Source of the DNA: Paludifilum halophilum
GTDB lineage: Bacteria > Bacillota > Bacilli > Thermoactinomycetales > DSM-45169
Assembly (NCBI RefSeq): GCF_002245355.1
Contig: NZ_NOWF01000011.1
Coordinates: forward strand, 37,187 to 101,186
Length of the DNA stretch: 64,000 bases
Direction of reading: 5' to 3'
The position numbers were made by a program, and so were the translations under genes. Each line of letters begins with the position of its first letter. The first letter of the stretch is position 1. Shown here piece by piece: positions 52,999 to 61,690 of this stretch. The notes beneath the pieces were generated by a model. The model was given only the letters and a program-made list of their open reading frames with translations. It did not search any database and was not told the origin of the DNA.

Positions 52999-53459
52999 CG
53001 GTCATTCCCCTCCGGTTGCTTCAGATAGGCCACCGCCAACTTCTTATGCCACTCCAGCCAGGCCAGCGCTTCGGCTTGTGCCTGCATATAAGCCTGACGC
53101 CCGTGGCGGGTGATCGCCTGTAAAATATCCCCCTCACGATAGGGCGCTTCCGGGTCCTCCCGGCAGAGCCATTCCTGCACATCCCGGTAAAGCCAGTAGT
53201 GAGGATCGCGATCTTCCTCCCCCCGTTTCGCCGCCGCCAGGAGTTGGGCCAAAGCCTGGCCCAAACCATTGGTCAAAATGGCCGCCGGAAGGCGCTCCAC
53301 ATAATCGGCGTAGCTGTCCAGCCCTTCCAGGCACTGCTTCCGCTTTTTTTCGCCGCATCTTTCACACTGGTCCTGAAGCCTCCTGATCTTTTTCAGCACA
53401 TCTTCCGCTCTGCGTTGATCCATCGTCGGTTGGTCGTGGGACGGACGCCGCTCCTGCAT
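52995..53459 (-). CDS. cmr5: Type III-B CRISPR small subunit Cmr5
   Basis: 154 residues, all-helical. An RRLQDQCERCGEKKRKQC segment could bind metal; then DSYADYVERLPAAILTNGLGQALA, typical of Cmr5. The ATG follows the cmr4 stop directly, with AGGAGG inside cmr4. It forms the minor filament along the crRNA. Confidence 0.9.
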   Translation of the reverse strand: MQERRPSHDQPTMDQRRAEDVLKKIRRLQDQCERCGEKKRKQCLEGLDSYADYVERLPAAILTNGLGQALAQLLAAAKRGEEDRDPHYWLYRDVQEWLCREDPEAPYREGDILQAITRHGRQAYMQAQAEALAWLEWHKKLAVAYLKQPEGNDR

Positions 53460-54287
53460 TCAGCCTTCCTCCTTTCCTTCAGTGGAGATGAGACACCAGC
53501 CTTGACCCAAGGTTTCGTTGCCGCCGATTTGAATATAGGGTTTCTCCTTCAAATATCGTTGCATCGCTTCCAGCTCCGGTTCCCCTCCCGGTCGGGGAAT
53601 GAGCAGCGTATACAGCAAGGTATCCGGGGGAAGAGTCTCTTCCGACCACAAACTTTCACTGGTCTTCTCCCCATTCAATCGGTTTCGCACATGAACCGGC
53701 AAACTGTACCGGGCCAGATAAGCGAAGTCATGATCGCTCACCACAGCCAATTGTTTCGACAAACGCTCTCGCACATGAGAGTGTCCAATCAGCGGAGCGA
53801 TCCGTTCAGCCCAAGTCTGAACCAACTGGCGTTTGGATTTTTCATCAACCACATCAAAGGACAACTCTTCTAAAAAGAGCGTACCCTCACCCTTTTCCAC
53901 CAGCACTTCTCCCTCGTTCACTTCCGGGAGTTCCTCGGTGATCGGCTGTCCCGCCAACCGGAAATCCCGCTGTAACCGCTCCAATAGGTAGGGACAGGTG
54001 ACCCACCGGTAATAACCCTGCAGTGAACGAACCGGCAACAATAATAGCCGGGCATCCGAGATCGCTACCTTCCCGGCACGACTCTGTTCGCCGAACAACT
54101 CCCCGATATTCGCCCACTCTTCCTGCTCCGCCTTATCCCGAAAAGCCCCCTTCACTCCGGAGCCCACCACCACCGGATAATCCGTGGTCGATTCCCGGGC
54201 CACCGGCAGGTCAATGGCACCGTTGGTCTGTCCGCTTCCCGGATGCATCATGGTTTCCGTCAACAACCCGATGATACTGGCTTTCAT
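53460..54287 (-). CDS. cmr4: Type III-B CRISPR backbone subunit Cmr4
   Basis: 275 residues from ATG 54287 behind GGAGGTAG. It begins MKASIIGLLTET and has GAIDLPVARE with Asp26, the position of the target-RNA cleavage residue in characterised Cmr4, so slicing should be intact. The C-terminal glycine-rich IQIGGNETLGQGWC is present. ATGA overlap with cmr3. Confidence 0.94.
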   Translation of the reverse strand: MKASIIGLLTETMMHPGSGQTNGAIDLPVARESTTDYPVVVGSGVKGAFRDKAEQEEWANIGELFGEQSRAGKVAISDARLLLLPVRSLQGYYRWVTCPYLLERLQRDFRLAGQPITEELPEVNEGEVLVEKGEGTLFLEELSFDVVDEKSKRQLVQTWAERIAPLIGHSHVRERLSKQLAVVSDHDFAYLARYSLPVHVRNRLNGEKTSESLWSEETLPPDTLLYTLLIPRPGGEPELEAMQRYLKEKPYIQIGGNETLGQGWCLISTEGKEEG

Positions 54288-55387
54288 CCTTTTGCTACCT
54301 CCCCGTTCCATGTTCCGATCACCAATTGACCCAGTCCGTATCGGGTCATTCGGCCGATTTTCCCGCCGTGAAAGGCCATCACCTTTTCCCGGTCCTTTTC
54401 CTCCGCTTCCATCCACCAGGTACTGCCTGGAGGAAGCAATGCCTGTAAAGGACGGGGGCGCTTGTTCGCCACATCCCACCCGCCGATCTGTTCCGGCTTT
54501 CCGATGCAGGCGGACCGACAACAACCCGGCAACCCGGGCAGCCCTCGACGGACAGCCTCTTCCATGGCCGGAAAAGATGCCGGCGTAGTCAAGGTTACAG
54601 TGTAAAACAAACGCCCTTCCTTGGCGTACAGCTCCGGCGGTGCCGGCCAGCCAATTCCCTCTGTCTGCTGTCCGTCCCGGACCGCCACGGCGGCGGAGCG
54701 TCCCTCTCCCCCCAAGGAAATCACCGTTTCGCGGGGATGCCAGTCCGCCGGAATCCCCTCCACGCCTACCGCCACTGCCAGCTCTTTTCGAGGACGCGTG
54801 TGGATCGGCATAAACAAGTGATGATCCTTAGCTGTACGATGCGAATCTCGCTTCAAGCCGACCCGGCGCTCCGCTTCCCACAATCGATCCGGGGGAAACA
54901 GATCCGCATCCGAGGGAACACCGCCGGCCAATACCTTCTCCAATCCCCGCCGGTTCAACCAGACCTCCAGCGCTTTCCCCTTCACTCCCGGATCTTGCGG
55001 GACAGGCAGATGCACTCTTCCCAGGTCCGTCACCACAGAAGGTCCAGGGTGCAACCGGGTCAGCCGCCAAGGCTGTTCCCGGGGTTTTTCCCCCACGAGC
55101 AGGTGAGGAGCGGGAAATAACGCTTCTCCCTGCCACAGCAGAATCGGTCCGGTGAAGTGCAGGTCCCCCAGACTCTCCGCATCCCCCAATTCCGGCGGCA
55201 ACGGTTGCTTATTCCCCGGAGTCCACCCTTGTCCACGCGCCAAAGTGGTCCGAATCGCCCCCTGCAGGGTACGCATCGGGGGTGGAAACACACTTTCCGG
55301 TTGCACGGAACTTTTCTCCCCCTCGTTAAAGGGCATGCTTCCCCGAAAAAACCAGGTATCCAAGGGTCGAAGCATCCACCACTTCAT
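54284..55387 (-). CDS. cmr3: Type III-B CRISPR RAMP protein Cmr3
   Basis: 367 residues from ATG 55387, overlapping cmr2 by 4 nt. The N-terminus MKWWMLRPLDTWFFRGSMPF and PPPMRTLQGAIRT are typical of Cmr3, which binds the crRNA 5' handle with Cmr2. C-terminal glycine-rich loop GRMTRYGLGQL. Confidence 0.93.
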   Translation of the reverse strand: MKWWMLRPLDTWFFRGSMPFNEGEKSSVQPESVFPPPMRTLQGAIRTTLARGQGWTPGNKQPLPPELGDAESLGDLHFTGPILLWQGEALFPAPHLLVGEKPREQPWRLTRLHPGPSVVTDLGRVHLPVPQDPGVKGKALEVWLNRRGLEKVLAGGVPSDADLFPPDRLWEAERRVGLKRDSHRTAKDHHLFMPIHTRPRKELAVAVGVEGIPADWHPRETVISLGGEGRSAAVAVRDGQQTEGIGWPAPPELYAKEGRLFYTVTLTTPASFPAMEEAVRRGLPGLPGCCRSACIGKPEQIGGWDVANKRPRPLQALLPPGSTWWMEAEEKDREKVMAFHGGKIGRMTRYGLGQLVIGTWNGEVAKG

Positions 55388-57261
55388 GGTTCCTCCCTCC
55401 CCTCTGTCGCCAAAAAACGAGCGATCAACACACCTTCTGTTTGAAAACGCCTTTGCTGGATGCGCTTCTGTTCGTCTCTCCAATATTCCAGGCTAATCGG
55501 GAGCAAAGCCTCCATCTGCTCCTCCGCCTGTTCCCGCGGGATTTCCCGATCCCCCCGCATATACTCGGCGACCATCAATCGTTGGATCATCTCCGGGTAG
55601 AACGATTCATCCTCTTCTTTCCGGCCCATCGGTTCCAAGGGTTCGATCCGGGTGCGCAAATGATAAAAAAAGGATGAGGAATAAGCCTGTTGATTCCGCA
55701 TTTGATCGGCTGCCCATTCCAAATGGGTTTCAGGAGTCCCTGAACCCCGCAAAACCTTTTCCCAGGGGCAGGCCCAGGTCCACACCGGCCCGCCGCCCTT
55801 CCAGACTCGGATGGCCAAGCTGTCCCGCCCGCATTCATTTTTCGCCACATCGTCGAGCAACTGGTGGGCACTTTTTAAGACACTCTGCAACGGCGCTTTG
55901 TAGTGAGCATAAACCAAACCGGCGGAGATCTCCCCCGACACGTCAACGGCGGAAAAAGCTTCCCGATATTGCTTCTGCAACTGTACCGCGGCCGGCAGTC
56001 CCTGTTTCAGGGGCAAAAGAGCCAAAACATCGTCGCCTCCGGCATAAACGGTATAGCCTTGTTTATCGCCGACTGTTTTGGATACCGTTTGGGTAAACCG
56101 GCCCAGGGCTTCACTCACCTTTTCCGCACCTCGCTTCAACAGCTCTCCCATCCGGTCCCCGTCCATCAATAAAAGGGCATAAAAAGGGGAAGGAGGCTCC
56201 TTGCCTTCATCCGTCAGTTGGGACAAGGCTTTTTTCAGCTCCTCCTGATCTTTCTCATCCGCCTCCTTTTTCCCCGGCTCCTTCCAGAAGTGATCCCGTA
56301 CCAGGTTGGAAGAGAAGAAAACGGAACCTTCCAACTTGTAAAAACCGGGGTCCACCTCCTTCGGTTGAAAAGCCGGGTGTTCGGAATCCATGATCCCGGC
56401 CCGGCGCGCCGCCTGGGTCATGCGGCTGGCTTGTTTCGGCCGTGTTTTCCCCCGGGACAACATCCAGGGCATCGCCGCCAAATAAGCGGTGGAGGGAAAA
56501 TTTCGGGCCTGATTCGGCAACTCCCAGCCCAATGCCCGTTTCGCCACTTGGGGGTACAAGCGCTTGATCAGGGCAATGGCGCTGAGGCGTTCATTCTCCT
56601 GCAGATCAAAGGGGGAAAGTTGGCCCTTCCTCCGTACCATTTCCCAAAAAGCATCCTGCTCTTTCCGTTCATGGGCCCGAATCATGCCGGACAGCTCCTG
56701 AAGGTTTCCGGTCAGTGTACATTTATCCCCCGGCTCCTCCGGCGGAATGTGTGACCGCCAGTATTTGCGCCGGTTTAACAGGTCAGGCTCTTCCCCCATC
56801 GCCCAAGTGACCTCCCAAAAGTTCCGTACTTGGCGCTTCCAAATCTCTTCCGCAGCAGGGGGAAGACCCCTTGGGAAGGCTTTTTCCTTCACTGCTTGAG
56901 CGACTTGATCCCAGGCTCGCCGGACCGCACCCACAATGCGATCGGGAGGCAGGTGTTCGGGAATTTTCGCCTGAAAGCGGTTGGGAAGGGAGCCCACAAA
57001 AGGGCCTTCCGAGGAATCGGATTCGGCATCCTGTACCTCCCAGATCTTTTGAAGCAAATCATCCGAAATCGCCGATGGCAGACCTCCCTCGGGGTCGTGA
57101 ACCCGGGGAAAGATAATCCCGCCCCCTTCCTTCAAGATCTGGACCATGGCATGTCCGGTCAAAAAGGACAGTAAAAAAGAACCCGCCCACAGATCCCGGG
57201 TTCGTCGCGCTTGGGAAACAAAAGACTGAACCGGACCGATGGACATATGTAAGGTTTTCAA
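55384..57261 (-). CDS. cmr2: Type III-B Cas10 subunit Cmr2
   Basis: 625 residues from TTG 57261 (6 nt after GGAGGG), immediately after the cmr1 stop. It starts at the Cmr2-typical SIGPVQSFVSQARRTRDLW, so no N-terminal HD nuclease domain is present. Palm motifs LLLMDGDRMG (366-372) and GGDD (408-411) are intact, predicting cyclic-oligoadenylate synthesis on target binding. DNA cleavage by HD is not expected. Confidence 0.95.
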   Translation of the reverse strand: MKTLHMSIGPVQSFVSQARRTRDLWAGSFLLSFLTGHAMVQILKEGGGIIFPRVHDPEGGLPSAISDDLLQKIWEVQDAESDSSEGPFVGSLPNRFQAKIPEHLPPDRIVGAVRRAWDQVAQAVKEKAFPRGLPPAAEEIWKRQVRNFWEVTWAMGEEPDLLNRRKYWRSHIPPEEPGDKCTLTGNLQELSGMIRAHERKEQDAFWEMVRRKGQLSPFDLQENERLSAIALIKRLYPQVAKRALGWELPNQARNFPSTAYLAAMPWMLSRGKTRPKQASRMTQAARRAGIMDSEHPAFQPKEVDPGFYKLEGSVFFSSNLVRDHFWKEPGKKEADEKDQEELKKALSQLTDEGKEPPSPFYALLLMDGDRMGELLKRGAEKVSEALGRFTQTVSKTVGDKQGYTVYAGGDDVLALLPLKQGLPAAVQLQKQYREAFSAVDVSGEISAGLVYAHYKAPLQSVLKSAHQLLDDVAKNECGRDSLAIRVWKGGGPVWTWACPWEKVLRGSGTPETHLEWAADQMRNQQAYSSSFFYHLRTRIEPLEPMGRKEEDESFYPEMIQRLMVAEYMRGDREIPREQAEEQMEALLPISLEYWRDEQKRIQQRRFQTEGVLIARFLATEGREEP

Positions 57262-58302
57262 TCACAACCCTCCCTCTAAGAGATCGCTCTCTTTCAGAGA
57301 TTGACGAAAATCCTTCATCGCCTCACGGATGGATACGGATAATTTCTCTTTCTTATTCCCTACGGCGGTCAATTCCGAGAACGTCGACAAAACGGCGATA
57401 AACGGATGATACGTGTCGCCGATCCGAACGACCCGCATCCAGACGGGAGAAGCATGTCGTTCATAGCCTTTCGGTTTATAGGTTCCACGGTTTTTGATCA
57501 TGAGAGGCATTCCGAAGGAGGCCGCATGGGACCACCTCCCCTGTCCAGTATCCTTTTTCCGGTTATTCTGCAAAAGGATCCCCATGTAGTTCATCGCTTC
57601 GTCCCATGTAGCAAATCCTTCGGGATGAAGATGAAAGGTACTGTTCCTGTCGATCACTGTGTGGTCCGCTGTCGGCCGCCCGGGAAACCCGTCCCGGATC
57701 TGCTGCAGTCCATCTTGAAACCCATGCATCCATGCCTGCGGCGTTTTTTCCCGATGAGCCACCGGCAGATGGAGAATCTGTTTCAACTCTTCCGAATCCG
57801 ACTCCATCCCCTTCAGGGCGAAACTGCCAAATCCCCGACGGGACCGGGCCCCCAAACCTCCCACATGTCCCAACAACCACACCGCCGCCATCAAACGCTT
57901 CCAATCCGCCTCATATGCCTCCCGGCTGTCGGAAGCGATCCGCCGGCGGCAAATGGTGATTTCCACCGATTCTTTTCGAGGAAAAAGATACTTACGACCC
58001 TGACCCAATGAGAAGGACAGATAAGCCAATCCTGGCTTTTGACCCTTTGATTTGTCCCACTCCTCAGACTGTGGACGCATGGGTGTATTGAGTTTCATCC
58101 AAAAACGACTCTGCCCGCCGCCTTTTCCTCCATTGCCGAAAAGGATGGGTTCATGCCGGATATAATCGGGGTCCACCGCCCGATACCAAAACCGCAACGC
58201 TCCTTTCAACGAGGGAATGCGAATCTCCGCCTTACGTTGATCCGCCCCGGATAAAAACATCGGTGTCACCGTCTGAAACTGCACCGTCAATGAATCTTTC
58301 AC
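57262..58302 (-). CDS. cmr1: Type III-B CRISPR RAMP protein Cmr1
   Basis: 346 residues from GTG 58302, 6 nt after GGAGGG. RAMP motif IPSLKGALRFWYRA and glycine-rich GHVGGLGARSRRGFGSF. Cmr1 sits at the 3' end of the crRNA. First gene of the operon; upstream sequence is AT-rich, without a convincing promoter. Confidence 0.93.
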   Translation of the reverse strand: MKDSLTVQFQTVTPMFLSGADQRKAEIRIPSLKGALRFWYRAVDPDYIRHEPILFGNGGKGGGQSRFWMKLNTPMRPQSEEWDKSKGQKPGLAYLSFSLGQGRKYLFPRKESVEITICRRRIASDSREAYEADWKRLMAAVWLLGHVGGLGARSRRGFGSFALKGMESDSEELKQILHLPVAHREKTPQAWMHGFQDGLQQIRDGFPGRPTADHTVIDRNSTFHLHPEGFATWDEAMNYMGILLQNNRKKDTGQGRWSHAASFGMPLMIKNRGTYKPKGYERHASPVWMRVVRIGDTYHPFIAVLSTFSELTAVGNKKEKLSVSIREAMKDFRQSLKESDLLEGGL

Positions 58303-58546
58303 AAAACCCCCTCCATCTCTTTCTCCCATAAATTCATTCAACATGGTTTTAATTTTATCCTCTTTTACAATGAAAATAATGATGAAAAATCGGTGAAAAA
58401 TATTGAATGATGAGAGGAAGGGGTTGAGTTTTTATGGTTTAGCATTGTAACCGGTATAATAAAAAATGCACCCATGCCGGGCACAAGAGAAAACCCCTCA
58501 AGTCTCTGCTTGAAGGGTTGATATGCGATATCTGCAATATCACAGA
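58303..58546. other. Spacer upstream of cmr1
   Basis: No gene and no CRISPR repeats. It contains an imperfect hairpin around CCCCTCAAG / CTTGAAGGG (58495-58518) and AT-rich sequence that should include the cmr promoter. Confidence 0.5.
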
Positions 58547-58700
58547 TTACTCATCGCAAAGGTCCAATGTGTCGTTAAAAAAAACCTCCTCAACGGTAAA
58601 TACCCTGCCGAGTGGTTCACTGTATGGGATTTGTCCCCAATCACAGATTTTGTCGTAAAGATCATAAATTCCATTTTCCCCATCTTTTCAAATACTATTC
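58547..58700 (-). pseudogene. C-terminal remnant of an immunity-like gene
   Basis: On the minus strand a frame ending at 58547 reads DGENGIYDLYDKICDWG, then IPYSEPLGRVFTVEEVFF and DTLDLCDE before its stop. It has protein-like composition but a stop upstream and no start. It sits directly behind the 58730 immunity gene; family not recognised. Confidence 0.5.
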
Positions 58701-58729
58701 TGCAGGGAATTATTTCAGTATTTTTATCG

Positions 58730-59173
58730 CTACTTCGCTATGGGCCTCTGTTTTAAAATCTCCTTCGCTAAAGAAATCGCTTCATCTTTACTTAATAGTT
58801 GATCGGGAATCTCATAGAAAAAAAGCATGTACTCCTTAAAATCTAAATTCTCCGGGTCCAATTCGACGGCTTTTTTCGCATGATAAAAAGCAACCTGATA
58901 AGCTCCATTCCAATGACTAAAAGCCATGGACATGATCACAGATATCACATGATGAATGGGGCCGTTTTCTTGATCCAAAAGATGAATGTTTAAAAGAGTA
59001 TAAACCCCTATATCTTCCGTATCAAAACTATACTCCAACAATAAATTTTCCATTTCATCCAGATCCCAGTGACTAGCCAATTCTTTGGCTTCATTGTAAT
59101 TGCCTGTCCGAATCAAATTAAAAAAAGATTTTTCATTGATACCACCACAACATATTTTTATTTTTTCACTCAA
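58730..59173 (-). CDS. Immunity protein candidate (helical/TPR-like)
   Basis: 147 residues from TTG 59173; TTGA overlaps the stop of the upstream toxin frame. It starts MSEKIKICCGGINEKSF, and AFYHAKKAVELDPENLDFKEYML is a TPR-like repeat. Related proteins accompany polymorphic toxins in Bacillus. Predicted to neutralise toxin 1. Confidence 0.72.
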   Translation of the reverse strand: MSEKIKICCGGINEKSFFNLIRTGNYNEAKELASHWDLDEMENLLLEYSFDTEDIGVYTLLNIHLLDQENGPIHHVISVIMSMAFSHWNGAYQVAFYHAKKAVELDPENLDFKEYMLFFYEIPDQLLSKDEAISLAKEILKQRPIAK

Positions 59174-59681
59174 GCATCCGAGATCTTTACCCGTCCATCA
59201 GGCAATCTTACAAAAGTAACTTGAACTGTTTCTCCCTTTATTTGCAGTTCTTTTAAACGAGCTTTCTTTTTGTAAAGTTTTTCCAAACTTTTTTCATTAC
59301 CTTGGATATAATAAGGGAAATTTCATCCCAATCATCCGAATTTTTAACTATTCTATTCCATTGGTGTTTTTCTGCTAGAAAGTGGTGTATCTTATAGTTT
59401 TTTAATTCTTTTACTTCATCAATCGCATTTGGGTTCGGAGAACTATACTTCGGACAAGCACACGCCTTTTTCTTCCCTTTGCTAAGGGCGTCATCCAGCT
59501 TGCCTTTGGCCTTCTTCCCAAGGGCTAAGGCATCATCCCCGTATTTGGCCACATATTTGCCACCCTTGGCCACTTTTCCTGCCGGGGTGGGAAGGGCCAG
59601 CGCCCCGCGTAACAGCCGTTCACCTGAACGACCATATATTCCAAACGAGTAATATTTAATAAGAGAGTCCGTTTTCATCAC
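59170..59681 (-). pseudogene. Toxin cassette 1: pre-toxin segment plus frameshifted toxin tip
   Basis: Begins with GERLLRGALALPTPAGK, the shared segment ending KKKACACP, then a tip with KIHHFLAEKHQWNRIV. Frame 1 stops at 59253 (KRKLV). The continuation (KGETVQVTFVRLPDGRVKIS) is in another frame up to the stop at 59170. The switch lies near an A6 run at about 59295. No start codon with ribosome site: an orphan C-terminal cassette. Confidence 0.75.
59452..59625 (-). repeat. Pre-toxin direct repeat, copy 1
   Basis: About 174 bp, nearly identical to 61207-61430 and 63660-63885. It encodes LALPTPAGKVAKGGKYVA through KKKACACP, the join between the common toxin body and the exchangeable tips. Confidence 0.9.
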
Positions 59682-59719
59682 GGGTCCGAAAGGGACTCCC
59701 TCTTAGCGTATTTATCAAA

Positions 59720-60076
59720 TTAAGCTCTGAAATCTTCGAACTCCCAATATCCAAAACGAGCAACTTTTTCAGTTACTTCCACCCAATTTTCACCTTCACA
59801 GTTTTCTACCAGTTTCCTTATGTGACTGGTGATTCGATTATAGTTATACTCAAATACGATCAAATAATGTCTTCCTACAATCACATCATCTTTTTCATAG
59901 TTTTCTACCAGCTAATTTGGTGTACAAACAGTGAAATCGAAAGACTCCTCTCCATCCAGTTCTTTAAGTCCAACCATCACTTGCAAAAGAAATCCGAAAT
60001 GATCAGGGTACTTTGGTCTAAAAACTTGAAGATTATCTATTTCCGGGGAATGAATACTTTTTATTTCTGCTCTCAC
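59720..60076 (-). pseudogene. Imm8-family immunity gene broken by an amber codon
   Basis: GTG 60076 with AGGGGG upstream. It reads VRAEIKSIHSPEIDN ... GFLLQVMVGLKELDGEESF, then a TAG at 59912-59914 between CTPN and LVENYEKDDVIVGRHYLIVF, ending YWEFEDFRA. The stop falls where relatives have tryptophan. Otherwise full length (118 codons). Imm8 assignment from remembered family pattern. Confidence 0.72.
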
Positions 60077-60109
60077 TTAATGGCCCCCTGTATCGGTTAT
60101 ATCTAAGGA

Positions 60110-60517
60110 TTGCCGTTTTTTATTTTTACCGGAAAACTTCTGTTCGAAATTAGCTTGATACTTACCTATACCGAGGTTTTCCCAGGTTGGAAGACAATAC
60201 TGCCTCATGCCATCTTACTCATTTCCATCACTTGCAACTTTGTACCTGTCGCCAACCCCTGCCTATCCCATTACGTCTGCTTCAGCTCGCAGCATTCCTG
60301 TAACAAAAGACATCTCTTTGAAAAAGAAAGGGACCTCCTGTAGCATATAGGGTGTCAAACGGACGTTGACCACCTAACTTGACTAACAGGAGGTACCCAA
60401 CATGAGTCGGTATACAAAATCAGTGAATCAAACAAATCACAGCGGAGACTCTTATCATTGAGGCAGACATCGCAAAGAAAACCTACAGGGCCCGGGGTTT
60501 GCGCGGTATTGATTACA
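60110..60517 (+). mobile_element. Truncated IS110-family element (left end and transposase start)
   Basis: ATG 60402 is preceded by AGGAGG; a frame with TLIIEADIAKKTYRARGLRG resembles the N-terminal DEDD domain of IS110 transposases, reached after a frameshift and cut off near 60515. The 290 nt upstream, without a gene, match the expected non-coding left end, where IS110 elements carry a bridge RNA. Confidence 0.6.
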
Positions 60518-60889
60518 TTAAAGTCCTATTGATAGGACGATATCTTCATGCGTAAAAGCAATAACCCAACTCATATCCTCTTTAAACACCAATGCGTCAA
60601 CATTTTCCCAGGGTTCAAGTTTTTCTATATAATCACAAATGGCTGTATAGCTTTCAACCTTATACACTCTTCTCTCTCTTTCATTATAGAAATAAAGATT
60701 TTTTACTAAGTGCGGTTGCTTGAGCTGCTTAGCTTGTTCTAAAGTATATTTTTGGGGTTTAAACTTGAAAGAATTCCAAAACAAAATTCTAGTTGATAGG
60801 AGGTCATAGTCAACGAACTTCTTTTTTAATTGATTAATTATAATCCGTTCTTTTTGTTCATTTACTCTCACTCCGGGAAAAAAATCCAT
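60518..60889 (-). CDS. Immunity protein candidate for toxin 2
   Basis: 123 residues from ATG 60889, 5 nt after the toxin 2 stop, with GAGGGA upstream; a longer open frame inside the toxin is rejected. Starts MDFFPGVRVNEQKERI; contains YTLEQAKQLKQPHLVKNLYF. Not recognised as a named family. Placement directly after a toxin tip is the evidence. Confidence 0.7.
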   Translation of the reverse strand: MDFFPGVRVNEQKERIIINQLKKKFVDYDLLSTRILFWNSFKFKPQKYTLEQAKQLKQPHLVKNLYFYNERERRVYKVESYTAICDYIEKLEPWENVDALVFKEDMSWVIAFTHEDIVLSIGL

Positions 60890-60893
60890 CTGT

Positions 60894-61541
60894 TCAGTCC
60901 CTCTCAAAAAAGATATGCCCATCTGCTCCTTTTTTCTTTCCTTTGCTCCAATCATACCACTTAATATGTGGTAAATCATTACCGACATCTGGTTCTGGTG
61001 GATGAACTTCATACCCTGATTTAGGAGTAGGATTTACGTAAGTCGGATTTTTTTTAAGCCCAGGTCTTGCTTGATTAATCATAGATTCAGCATCCTTCTT
61101 GGATGGAACCCGAAAATTGTTTCCTTTCCCTGTAGCTTCTTTGATTTCCTTTTGGGTTTTTCTCCATTGTGGTGAATTAGGTTTAATAACATTACGAGGT
61201 ACATTAGTGGGACAAGCACACGCCTTTTTCTTCCCTTTGCTAAGGGCATCATCCAGCTTCCCTTTAGCTTTTTTCCCAAGGGCTAAGGCATCATCCCCGT
61301 ATTTGGCCACATATTTGCCACCCTTGGCCACTTTTCCTGCCGGAGTAGGAAGGGCCAGCGCCCCGCATAACAGCCGTTCGCCTACACCGATCTTGTTTCC
61401 GTTTTCGTCCACACCGGTGATGGCTGTGCTTTTTGCACCGTTGGAAAATAGGGCAGCCACCGGGACAACGGCATCTTCCTTCCAACCACTCCGTAACGGG
61501 TCCTTTTCTCTGTACAAAAACAAGTTGACGTCTATCGCCAA
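60894..61541 (-). CDS. Toxin cassette 2: pre-toxin segment plus toxin tip
   Basis: 215 codons without interruption. AITGVDENGNKIGVGERLL and the shared segment to KKKACACP are followed by a new tip: FRVPSKKDAESMINQARPG, GYEVHPPEPD and NDLPHIKWYDWSKGKKKGAD, then GHIFFERD. The end resembles Ntox17-type polymorphic toxins (uncertain). TTG 61541 has no ribosome site and lies in an inverted repeat, so it is probably an orphan cassette. Confidence 0.75.
   Translation of the reverse strand: MAIDVNLFLYREKDPLRSGWKEDAVVPVAALFSNGAKSTAITGVDENGNKIGVGERLLCGALALPTPAGKVAKGGKYVAKYGDDALALGKKAKGKLDDALSKGKKKACACPTNVPRNVIKPNSPQWRKTQKEIKEATGKGNNFRVPSKKDAESMINQARPGLKKNPTYVNPTPKSGYEVHPPEPDVGNDLPHIKWYDWSKGKKKGADGHIFFERD
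61207..61430 (-). repeat. Pre-toxin direct repeat, copy 2
   Basis: About 224 bp; longer than copy 1 because it also includes the AITGVDENGNKIGVG segment shared with copy 3. Confidence 0.9.
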
Positions 61542-61599
61542 AAAGACGCCAACTTATTAATAAAGCTACTACCTCAGAATCCGTTAGATTCATTTATAT

Positions 61600-61690
61600 C
61601 ATGGTATCTTTCTGGTTCATCATCAAAAAACGAGTAAATCCTATTTATCATAAGGTATTTCACAATACTGGCATCTATTCATCCCATGTT
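61600..61690 (-). pseudogene. Short coding remnant
   Basis: Minus-strand frame SIVKYLMINRIYSFFDDEPE ending DINESNGF and a stop, with no start. Possibly the tail of another immunity or toxin gene. Confidence 0.3.

Noticed and set aside
59822..60106. 94-codon plus-strand frame
   Set aside because: Antisense to the Imm8 relic, which has clear family-like sequence and a start site on the minus strand.
60110..60343. 77-codon plus-strand frame upstream of the IS110 transposase start
   Set aside because: No ribosome site or similarity; fits better as the non-coding left end of the element.
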